DNA from: Chrysomallon squamiferum
Lineage: Eukaryota > Mollusca > Gastropoda > Neomphalida > Peltospiridae
Length of the DNA stretch: 64,000 nt
Direction: 5' to 3'
NCBI GenBank assembly: GCA_012295275.1
Contig: CM022670.1
Location: 7,034,661 to 7,098,660 of the forward strand
A program made the translations under genes and the position numbers. The notes below the pieces were generated by a model. It ran no database searches. It had not been told where the DNA came from and was given only the letters and a program-made list of their open reading frames with translations. Below are positions 51,380 to 62,400 of the stretch, piece by piece (position 1 is the stretch's first letter; each line of letters begins with the position of its first letter).

Positions 51380-51954
51380 GCCTAACTATAGATAAAACTT
51401 AACCAATCATTCCAAACAGAGAAAGTATTACTGGACTCTGTTAGAGCAATCAACAACGTGATGTCTATTACATCTAGTAACAGCGTATACAGAACAGCGA
51501 TATCAGTTTCAGTGTTCACACCTAATCCCATTATAGTAAGTAGCGCCAAAACGCTCGCGACCGGCACACTACATTTTCCCGCACATATGTAGGTATTCAT
51601 CTCCCAACATCAAAAACATTTCACACCATGTATTAAACGTCGACTTCTTACATGTAAAAATTTAACCAATTTCGGCGTGACGGGATTGCAGCTTCTGTAC
51701 TGCAGTGCTAAATAGAATTTCAAGAATTTTCGCAGAGCGAAAATCGTTAAATGATCGGTACTAAGACAAAATAGAAAGAGGAAATTGATGTCTTTGTCAT
51801 GTAACTATGTGAAATTTATATTAGTTTTGTACACTGCATCTTAGTCCCCTGTAATTTTCTTTCTTTATTTCCGATTTATTAGAATTTTGAAGGATTCTTA
51901 AAATTATTTTTAATTTAGCACAACATGTTATATTGAATTAATATAATTTTTCGA

Positions 51955-51986
<32 letters not shown>

Positions 51987-52199
51987 GAAGATGTTGATGA
52001 AAAAATAGCTTAAATCAAAAGAAACAAGACAAAGAAGTTTCAAATTAATAATAAAATAAAGTGAAATATATCAAGGTCCTAAATTTCACTACTAAAAAAA
52101 GAAAAACAAAATAAAAGTAAATTCACAGGCACGATAATTATGTAAAGTAATTTTTAAAAACTTGCTCGAATGTCGCTTAATTAAGAGAAAAAAAGAGAC
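51380..52199. other. AT-rich spacer
   Basis: A 72-codon minus-strand ORF (51382-51600) has no domain. (ATT)n at about 51957-51985. Nothing else is seen. Confidence 0.35.
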
Positions 52200-52460
52200 A
52201 TTTTCGATTTACGAGCTGTTTTAGAGAACTTGAGCTATCACGTTGATCATTATGTTTGATGACTATGACATCATCAGTGCACAGGAGATGACGTCACACG
52301 TGAGATACGCCTCGTGAGTACTAGACAGCCGTGGTTTATACGTGTTATATATCTGCAGTAGTAAAAGAATTACAGAACCACTTGCACGTGAGAAACACCG
52401 CAATCCTTGTCACGTGTCAAAAAACACGATTTCCACCAGATGTCGCGGCACCATCATGTC
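52200..52460. promoter_or_regulatory. Candidate cis-regulatory island: CRE plus three E-boxes
   Basis: The composite TGACGTCACACGTGA starts at 52289 (CRE 52289-52296, E-box 52297-52302), with further CACGTG at 52385-52390 and 52411-52416. It lies about 5.5 kb upstream of Cdx. The sites are seen; role inferred. Confidence 0.4.
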
Positions 52461-52759
52461 TATCTCATTGCTTAATAAAAATAATATATTTTTTTATACT
52501 TTTAGTTATTAGACTCTCTCTCTCTCTCCTGTCTCTCTCTCTGTCTGTAACTGTGTATGCGTGTTTGTGTGTGTATTATATATGCTGCACCAATCTTAAT
52601 CGTATCCTTCATTTTAATGCCAGTAGGCCTACTATTACTCTCTGTTACTAAAACAATAATTATAAATTCTGCTGTTCTGTTATTTTGTCGATGATAGAAA
52701 GTTAGTTACAGTCAACTTCTTGATTTAGACTATTTAACTGTTATAAAAAATAATAATTA

Positions 52760-52850
52760 TCAAGAAGACGGAGAAGAAGAAGAAGAGGAGGAGGAAGAAG
52801 AAGAAGAACAACAACAACAACAAACAAAACAACAACAAAAAGAAGATCAA
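52760..52850. repeat. (GAA)n/(CAA)n purine-rich patch
   Basis: Imperfect GAA, GAG and CAA units. Confidence 0.8.
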
Positions 52851-52929
52851 GAAAGAAATTAAGAAAAAGAAAAAGAAAAACAAAATCAGCAATAAAAATG
52901 ACGGAATTGCTTTTTAATTCAACATTATT

Positions 52930-53160
52930 TGTTAACAGATTTTATTAGTAAGCGAAGTGCCGCGGCAAATTAGTATTGTCAGGTGCCACGCCCACGCCAT
53001 GAGAGTCTGTAAGTAAGACTAGTTTATTACTGGAGTGAGAACACGCCGGGTAGAACCGCCGCTGATTTACAGCCGCAATACAGAGTTAGGTTTTTAGAAA
53101 ACAGTATCAGAATAAACTCCTTAAACCTGCCGGGGTCCACTTACAAGCAATTCCAGTTTC
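52930..53160. other. Small GC-richer island
   Basis: CpGs and motifs such as GCCGCGGC (about 52960) and GCCACGCCCACGCC (KLF/Sp-like, about 52985-52998). No coding signal. Confidence 0.3.
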
Positions 53161-54700
53161 ATCCCAAAACATTAAGCAAAACACTAAAACACAAAGACAA
53201 TAGTGGAATATAAACACAGAACTTGGATATAAACACAATGGCGAAAGTTAAACACGATACTAAAACGTCAACACACAACTTGGAGGTAATTGTTGTCATT
53301 AAGAGCCTACAGGCTAAAACCAATAAAAATAAGAGTTGTATAAAATAATATATATATATAAACAAAATAACAGCATGAGAAGTTAAAGAGAAGAGAGAGA
53401 GAAAGAGAATTTTCCAATTTGAAGACAACTACGTTTATGTGTAATTTACAGTTATTTCAAATGAATGAAAGAAAAATGAACAGAAAAACGAAAGAAAAAA
53501 TTACGAAAAATTCAAAATGAAAAGAAAGAACGTATCCTGATTCAAACAAGAATTAAGAAGAATTAATTTAATTATTTAATTGACAATGTTTGAAAACTGA
53601 GGATAACAACTGAACAAAAATATTCAGGCATAGTTTTATCAAATATAAAAGTAAATTTCGACTGAAAGAAAATATTGAAATGTTTCCACTAGTACAGATA
53701 CTGCATAAAAAAAAATAAAATAAAATAAAAAAATAAATAGAAATTCAAAAATAAATTAAATTAAAATAACAAATGAATATAATGTATATATTACAATATA
53801 AAAAAACAAAAACATAATATGATAAAACATAATAAAATTAAATAAAATTAAATAAAATCAAATAAATAAATAAATAAATAAATAAAAAATAAATAAATAA
53901 ATAACTATTCCGCGCAGTGTCCTTAATCTTATCAACAAATCGATTTTAAAATATATAAATAAATATCTTTTGTTTTCTGTTTTAATTATTATTCATATGT
54001 TTAAAATTTAAAATCCACTTGGAAAACTGTCGTATGTTTTATTAATTTACGATGCAGAGAAGTACGATGTTGTAATGTTTTTTTCTGATTTATACAGGTA
54101 GACTGCTTATACCTGTGCGTTTACCTGTGCGGTGTTTACAAAACTGTATATCTTCTCCATCTGACGTGATACCTGGCTCTACGTAAACACAAGTTTTTGA
54201 TTTATAACATGTAACTGTTTGGTAAAATAAATAACTGTTATACACCGACAAATAAAATAAATAGAACGTTGGATTTAACATTATTTTTCTCTGTGGAAAT
54301 AACAAAAACGATTAATTTATATAACTGCTGACCATAATTACGGTCCAGAAAAAATATACAATATTCAGCCTTTTCTATAAACAAATAAACAACACAAACA
54401 TGAATGTGTATTAACATGTATGTATCTATGTATGTAAAACAAATAAATAAATAAATAAATAAATAAACCACTAAATAAACCAATTTTTAAAGACAAACAA
54501 ATAAATTTAAAAATTGGTTTTTTTTTTATTTTATTTTTTTATTTTTATTTTAATTATTTATTTATACATCATTTATTTTATATTTACTATTTACTATGTA
54601 TTATATTGAACTGCTTAGCATCGTACTGTATCGTATTGTATTTCTTTACTAAATTGAAGCACATATTTACAAAATAATGGTATTGTTCTTATTAACTTTA
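53161..54700. other. AT-rich spacer with AAAT arrays
   Basis: (AAAT)n runs at about 53857-53905 and 54440-54470. ORFs are short and without domains. Confidence 0.4.
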
Positions 54701-55019
54701 TTTACCTATCTAATTACATTTGTCTACCTGTCAGAGCATTTACACTTGATCAGCAGACAGGTAAATAAAATCTCTTTCAGTCTACCTGTACTGGTCAATC
54801 AGTGGAGATCGAAACGTGATTGGAATTAAACATTGTAACACAACAACACAACCGGATCACAATGCTTGTCAATAATAAATTTAACGGCGATGTATAAAAA
54901 CGGAATATCACTATTTCTCGCTACTCTCCCATCTAGGCGACTACTCGTCCAGTCACGTCGGCTAGTAAAAGGTATTGTTCCTGGGGTAATTAATCAACAG
55001 GTGAGTGAGATATTTGATT

Positions 55020-56125
55020 TGTTTGTTAGATTTAACGAGTGTCATACGACCTAAATACACAAGATGAATACATTCACGGAGATGTCTATTTTTATTCTAA
55101 TTCGCTAAAACATGTCCGTGATTTCTGTTACGCTGTGGATGAGATGTTGTTTTATTATGTCTGTTGTTTTTTGTTCTGTTATGGGTCAGACACTGTTTTA
55201 TATTAACTAGTGCGTTTGACACTAAATCTGTTTTTGACAGAAAGTCTTGGGTCTCTGTGTTTGTAAAATGCTGATGTTTTATCTCGTTCTAAAAGTGTAA
55301 CAAAGTCAACTGTGTTAGTTTTTAGAAAACAATGAAATATTTGCTTGTCTGTTTTATTTTGTATTAATAAAATTATATTTATAATTTAAAAATGTACAAT
55401 TATATATAAATGTATAAAATAAAACTTTATTTTTCATTTATAGTATATAATATTTTTTACTGTTTTTTTTCATCTTTTTTTATTCCTTTTCTTTCATTCT
55501 CACAAACTTGATGAAATATACTTTCTGTTTTAAATTTGAAGAATGATATAATTATCGTCCACTTCGTTTTTGTAAATGTATTCGCTAAATAAAAATATTT
55601 TCTAGTACATTCTACTTTTTTCCTTGTATTACATAAACATAATGAAATACATTTTCTTATTAACTCCTGTACAATTAGTATTTTTACTGTTAAGAAATTC
55701 ATTACATAAACTTCCCCAAACAAAATGTTAATGTCATTAATTCCTGAGCGATATTTAAAAAAAAAATTTTTTTTATATATATTTTTTTAAATAAAATAAA
55801 ATAAAATATATTATTACCTGAAGTATATTAATGTCTTTACTCACTCTCGATGGAATGGCAATATTTTAATTTTTATCTGTTTATCTTATCTTTATTTTAT
55901 TTCATTTCATTTTAATTCATTTTATTTTATTTCAACTGTTTGTCATGTCTGATTTTCTTACCAAATATTTCCATCGATTTCTTAAGTCATTTAACATGGC
56001 ATGGATTTATTCTGACTGAAAACAAAAAGCCAGTCTTTTAAAATGTGAGACAATTAATTAATCCACTGACCAGAAGATTAACATAATCGCTATTTAAGGA
56101 TGTCAGCACGGATTTTTGAAACAGT
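55020..56125. other. AT-rich spacer
   Basis: No coding or RNA signal is recognised. Small more complex patch at 54710-55000 just before it, also without a gene. Confidence 0.35.
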
Positions 56126-56129
56126 AGTC

Positions 56130-56205
56130 ATAATGGTGCGATGGTCTCAGTCTTTTGTCTGAAGTCTGGAAGTTGTCGCATCGAATCTTAAAACCAGGAT
56201 AGATA
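56130..56205 (+). mobile_element. Possible tRNA-derived SINE head
   Basis: An A-box match TGGTGCGATGG (56134-56144) is followed about 40 bases later by a B-box-like CATCGAATCTT (about 56179-56189). The order and spacing fit a decayed tRNA head. No intact tRNA fold and no SINE body are recognised, so a functional tRNA gene is unlikely. Confidence 0.35.
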
Positions 56206-56679
56206 TATTCTAATATGTGACAATATTAACTTCAGGAAAAGTTTCAGAATATATATATATAAACTAAGCGATTTTCTGATTTTTACTTGTCCTTGGAAAC
56301 ATTTCTACACCAATATATTTTCGGATTTTAACCTCGTATTTAGGTAACGATTAACAAAAATATATGAAGAAATTTTATAAAACATTTCTTCTTGCCGTTC
56401 AAGGCTAATACAATATAAAATATTTGTTGCTTTAACGTTGTATAAAATATAATGGTATGTTTGTCAGTGTCTAGTAGCTATTATAAAAGTATTATGAAAT
56501 CAGAACATACTTCTTCAGCAGTATCTAATAAATAAATAAGGAAGTGTACACACATTCACAATACATACGTAAGTACGTACATATATATACATACATACAG
56601 ACAGAAATATATACGTACATAACATACATATATTCTCTCTTACATTTTATCATGGCATAACTTAGTACACTAAGCTTGT

Positions 56680-57120
56680 GTTTTTCACTCGTTTACAAAG
56701 ACGATGTCGTTTGTCGGAAATTACCCGTATCGATATGCACAGGTTTAGGAAAATCTGCTTTCAAAGCCGTGCGGAACACACGCATTAACAAAAACACAGA
56801 TCAAACGAAAACAACGAGAAAAGCGCAAAAGACTCGGCTTTTTGATGAAGAACACACGAAGGGATATATGTGATTATTTTGCAATAAGGGTAATGCCTGT
56901 GCAGAAAGACGTTGTTGTTTCACGCGCGAGTGATCAGTTTTCTCACAAACCTGACCAAGAAGAAAGGGAAAATGTCGGACGATTTCTGATCTTCGTACCG
57001 GTCAATTTGACACCGGACAATAGCGTCCGTGTGGCGCATTGTCCCTGGTCAGCAGACCGCACGCACCGCTAAATGAGCCGTGTAGGGTTGGTACTGGACA
57101 TACGGACAAACTAAACTTCA
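56680..57120. other. CpG-rich island with overlapping ORFs of unknown meaning
   Basis: Two overlapping plus-strand ORFs (65 and 76 codons) in different frames cover a GC-richer block. Neither shows a known domain or a shared splice pattern, so a non-coding regulatory island is likelier than a gene. Confidence 0.25.
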
Positions 57121-57476
57121 GTGGACGAGTATAATGAAAAACGAGCTTATAATTTATTGCTTATTAATTGTAGATGCGCGTCCTATCAATTTGTTGAAGA
57201 GTAACGGGTCCTGGTAGAATGTGTGATAAGGAAAGATGAATAAACGTTGCTTGCGGCGTGATCTCTTTCAGTATTTCTTAAAGTAAATTAAAAACGACGA
57301 AAACATGTAATTCGTTGTGGTTTTTGTGGGAAAAAGTGACAAGCGAAAGTATAATAAATTGGGAAACTCAGGTGAACGAAAGCGTTTTACAATCTACCCA
57401 TGAACGCCAAACTAAACTGTCTAATTCAAAACGGACTGCAAACAAATTGGGCAACAGGTTAAATGAGTACATTCAT

Positions 57477-57477
<1 letters not shown>

Positions 57478-57512
<35 letters not shown>

Positions 57513-57537
57513 GATAGATAGATAGATAGATAGATAG
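57478..57537. repeat. (AAT)n followed by (GATA)n
   Basis: About 10 AAT units joined to about 7 GATA units. Confidence 0.95.
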
Positions 57538-57539
57538 CA

Positions 57540-58578
57540 GTTTAATACTGAATATATCATACATATTCATGTAGGATATCATGATTTGAAGATGGAAGTC
57601 TCAAAAATTGTTAAATACGGTAGAAACCTAATGAGCTTTTGTAAAAAGAAAAACAAAAGTAACACAAACAGCAACAACAAAGGTTTTATTTGGAAAAGAA
57701 ATAATTTTCTTTATATTTGAAAATTTACAGCGAGCATGTGTTTGAAACTTCATTTTTTAATTTTTTTTTTTTTTTTTTTTTACAAAAATCCTTTACGTTA
57801 TGTCAAAATTATTCGTGAATGTTCGCTGTATTTCGTCACAACTTAGTTAATAAAAATTTCTCCGATAATTAATAACGGAGATCAGGAAAAGTTTTGTGAT
57901 CGTAGTCATATGGTATGAGTGTTAATAAGATTTACTAGCTTTATTAATTTTCTTCTTTAATTTTTATTAGATTTAATTTTTAACAAACACACACATTTGG
58001 CATACTTCCGTAATAAATTAACAAAGTAAATATCCAAATCCTTTAGTCAAATATATTTTTAAATTTTTTTTATTATTTTAATTAATTTACTTTTATATTT
58101 TTTTTTTTTATTTTTATTCATTTTTATATATCACTTTTTATTTATTTATTATTATTATTTTATTTATTTTTTTAAGACGTAATAAATAATAAATCAAATG
58201 CTTTACTGACATTAATTTTAATAACTTAAATTTTTGAAACATTTTGAGGCATCTGTGCTGTTTTTGAGTTGTTTTCCTGTGTACGTAATGTAAGAATGCA
58301 GTCAGTCGACGTTTTTACACACATCTGCAGAAAATAAAGATGTTTAAATATATCCTTGAAAACGTTATCAGCATTAACTTTGAAAAGAGACAAATCTCTC
58401 TCTCTCTCTAAATATGTGTCAAAAAGAAGCATAGTTTTTAATAACTAAGATGATTATAAACAAAAGACACAAGAAGCAGCTTATTTTAATAATTTACTGA
58501 TTTACATAATAAAAAAAATGTAAACAAAATTTATGACATAAGTTTATTTAACACTGATAATCACACATTCTGTATAAC
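57540..58578. other. AT-rich spacer before the IGHMBP2 3' end
   Basis: Poly(T) at 57762-57781, T/A-rich blocks at 58060-58170, a short (CT)n near 58396-58409. No gene is seen. Confidence 0.4.
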
Positions 58579-58584
58579 TTTATT
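58579..58584 (-). terminator. Probable IGHMBP2 polyadenylation signal
   Basis: On the minus strand AATAAA begins four bases after the stop codon, so the 3' UTR would be only some 25-30 bases. Seen directly; use is inferred. Confidence 0.5.
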
Positions 58585-58587
58585 TTG

Positions 58588-59449
58588 TTATTTACTGCTT
58601 TTCTTTCCTGATCTTTTGTTGCCCAGTTCAGCAAGTTTTTTATCCAGTTTTCTCTGTAAATGTGCGTGTTTGTCTGGGTCAACTTTTCTGTTTGGCACTG
58701 TGTTTCCTCGGAACAGAATTCCTTCCTTCATGATGGCCTGTCTTGCAGCAAACTTTGCTTCGTCACCACAACCGTGAATTTCAGGCATCGCATGCGAGAA
58801 ACAAAACCTCTGACAACAAAATGGGCACGTCTGGCTAAAGGTCAAGGTTATTTGTTTGCATTTTTTAAAATGACACTTCCTGTCCACGTTTTGGACTGCT
58901 TCAATCAGTCCGTCGAAATCATCTGCGTCAATTTTTGCCAGGGCTGCAGCAGTCTTTTTAGTCAGTATGTCATTTCGAGATTTCGGTCTGGCAGTCTTTG
59001 TAGCAGTTTTAACTTCCTTCGTTTTAGGCACAGCACCGCCAGACTGTGAAGGTTTTGTCTTCTGTTTCGAACAGTGCAACTCGTGCAGTGTGATGTTCGC
59101 CAAGATGACGTCTTTGTTACAGAACTTGCAAGAAGTTTTATCTCCAGGAGTCTGCTGCTGTTTCAGTTCATCACTAACATCTGTCTGAACATCACCTTTA
59201 ATCTGTCCACTTTCACTTTCATTTTCTTTTTTTATCTGTTCCAAATCTACTGAAGCAACTGGAGAATTTTCTTTTTCTTCTTCTTCCAAAGTATTCTCTT
59301 TATTTTCTGTTTCCTCTTTCTCTGAGTTTTCTTCTTTTGAAGTGTGTGAGGTTTCCTTTAGTTCACCATTGACCTTGTTTAGAGACAACAATATGGCGGT
59401 CTTTATCTTCACCTTTACTGACATGACAAAGATTCATCTTCTCTGAAAG
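58588..59449 (-). CDS. IGHMBP2: IGHMBP2 last exon: R3H end, acidic linker, C2HC and AN1 fingers
   Basis: Opens in phase 0 with [15 protein letters not shown]...RHIVVSKQ, the end of R3H, then runs into a stop at once. The following acidic linker, a C-x2-C-x11-H-x3-C finger (59071-59130) and the AN1 finger (58768-58875) are in the next frame. Removing one G from CAAGGTC (59373/59374) would join them. No plausible intron with a pyrimidine tract lies there. Confidence 0.88.
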
Positions 59450-62400
59450 CTAAAAATTAAAATAAAACAATTAATGAAAGCAAAAACATAATTTTTTTCA
59501 AACAGCAGTTATCTTCATTGTATTCTACTTCACCTATTTTCTGTACTCATTGATATTAATGCTTTCAAACGTACATTCTTGGGATAAAAACAATCCCTCT
59601 GGAGTATGATTATGTCATTTGTTCACTGTTATGGAATGGCAGAAAGTTTCATATGCAGATATTTTAAAGCAGGAATTCCGAGTTGAAATGACATTTTGGT
59701 TGCAGATCATTAGGTATTGAAATCTCAGCAGGTTGATGAGTTAAAATTTACCTGGTGTATGAGAAGTCTGTCATGTGAGTTGAGACTGGCTGGGAACTCA
59801 ATCAGTTTGGAGTTTTCATCTTTTATAAAGTCTTTCAGAATCTTTGTAAACTCTTCTTCCTTCTCAATGTCTCTTTTCTCTTGACTGTAATAAAATTTCT
59901 TTAACAACATCTTATTTTTGCATCACTGATTACTAAATTAATTGCCATCACTTTTTTGTCCATTACAGTATTACAAGAAATCTTTTATATGAAACTGTGC
60001 AGAGAATAAAAACCATGTATGACAATCTTTGAATACATAGGTTACTTTCCACTGTGTGGAATGGAAAAAGATTCAGTGGCATGCTGGTAAACATTGGTCC
60101 ATAAGTGATCACTATATTCATTCTAACTCAACAATTAATATCAATGAACAGATAAATATGTTTCTTTCTTTCTTTTGGTTGTTTTGCAAGATAAAAAAAT
60201 TTGATGCAAATCATAATCAATTTTATCTGTAACTAGCAACAAATATTATCATATCTTACCTTATCTTAGAGAGGAAACACAAGTCACACCCTTTATTGTA
60301 GCATTTATGTCATATTGACTGAGATGGGAAATATGCCAGTGGGAAGGAACAGAGAGGAAAAGTGACTCTGTAAGCTCTCTCTTTTCAGATTAACATTCTA
60401 ATTTACAAATCATTTCTGTAACTGTGAGAGTAGAAACGAAATGATATATTTTAAAAATATATAAATCTCTACTGTTAAATTTAGAAATACCTTTCAACTG
60501 TAGTTTGATGAAGGTCTTTGCCTGTTTTGTTTTGTTGACCTGATTTGCCTTTGTCCGATTTTTCCCTCTTTTTTTTACTCTTTGACTTTGCAGAAAGTGC
60601 ACTGTCTAACCGTTCTGGTCTTGTTCCAGTATGAACCACTTTTCCAGCTGAGAAGACACAAATATGTTTGGATAATAATTTTTAGCTTTATTTTAACATG
60701 CAGAGACAGAAAGACAGAAGGACAGATGAAAACTACATGTCATACCTGTTTGTATATCAAAATATTTTTATTATTGCTCTTGTCATAATCATCATCACTA
60801 TTATTATTATCATTATCGTCATCATCATCTTTATATTCTTCACCATCATCATGTTCATCAACTCATCATCATCATCGTCACCATTACTATTACTCTTACT
60901 ATTAAAATAATATAATTATTGTTTTATGATTAATACTCTTGATGGTGGTATTTGTTTTATATTATTATTGTTGTTGCTGTGGTTGTTGTTGTTGTTGTCC
61001 TTTTCATTCTGTTTTCACAAAATACTTTTCATTTTTCAAATTCGACTCTTACACTGAATGTATTCCTGGGCTGACCAGACTTCTCCGTGCTCTGTGAAAT
61101 ACTCTATCAGAGTTTTGAGAAAGTTGTTGTGGCCGACAGTCTCAGCGTCACACACGATGGCAACGTGGCGTCTCGCTCTGGTTATAGCAACGTTGATTCT
61201 CCTGTTCTCAGCCAGGAAACCTACTTCTCCTACAGAATAATCAATTAAAGAATAAAAATAAATGTTAAATACTAAGAAATGTTTAATATAATTTAAAAAA
61301 AAAATACTGTCTTAATTTTCTTTTTGTATTATGTCTTTTTTCTTCTTTTTAAAAATTAATTGTTTATTATTAATTTGTATTATTATTATTAGTGCTGTTG
61401 TTGTTGTTGTTGTTCTTACTATCATCATCATCATCATTATTATTATTATTTTACATAACTGGGTTTTGATGACTTTGCATGATACCACAAATAAAACAGG
61501 TAAAAGACTGTTAGATTAGATAAAACAAAATTAAATAAAAATAAATCAATAAATAAGGAAAGAAAGAAAGAAGATAAACAAACAAAACAAAATAAATCAA
61601 AAACCAATAAATTAATAATAAATTCATCCACCGAAGCAAATTTCACAGAGTAGTTTACATACTTAAAAAAGAAAATAATTAAAAGAATGTGTTACCTTTC
61701 AGATTACTTCTAACAAAAGAAATAACAACTGCCTCTTTCTCTCGGCCCTGAAACCCGTCCACAGACTTGATCTCCAACGCTGGGAACTTTGCTGACAACC
61801 GAGACCTCAGAATATCCACCTGTAACAACACACAATCACTGTTACATCACTTAACATCAGATTTCTGTTACCTAGAAATGAAGGTTTTACAAAACACCAA
61901 CACAGGTTATTTAGTTAACAAACATAATTACTCATAAAGTGTATTCTGATTATCCATCATACATTTTTTCATTGATAGCTGTATATTTTTTTGTTGTGTT
62001 ATATTTTTCTCTGTGTATGTTATTTCTATATACTGAATGTTTTCATTAGTATATAAAATGTATTTTTTACCTGTAAGTTGTAAGGAGTGATGAGAGCAAT
62101 GTCAGCTGGATTTAATCCACTTGAGATAAGTTTCTCTATGTGAGCAGTGACAATATCAGCTTCACCTGTCAAAAAACACATCAGTTTATTTATTAGATAC
62201 ACCAGCATTCACAATTTCATAAAAATACTGCATACATCAAAACATTCTTCAAGAACTTAAATCTAAGTTATCTATAAAATACCTTAGTTACCTATCCATT
62301 CTTCAGTGTCTTAAACCTAAGTTATCTGCACATTCTAAAAGACCTTGTACCTTAGTTATCAATACATTCGGAAAGTATCAACAGCAAAGTTTTCTGTACA

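Noticed and set aside
58660-59188. Plus-strand ORFs over the last IGHMBP2 exon
   Set aside because: Shadows; the minus strand carries the AN1 finger and long open frame.
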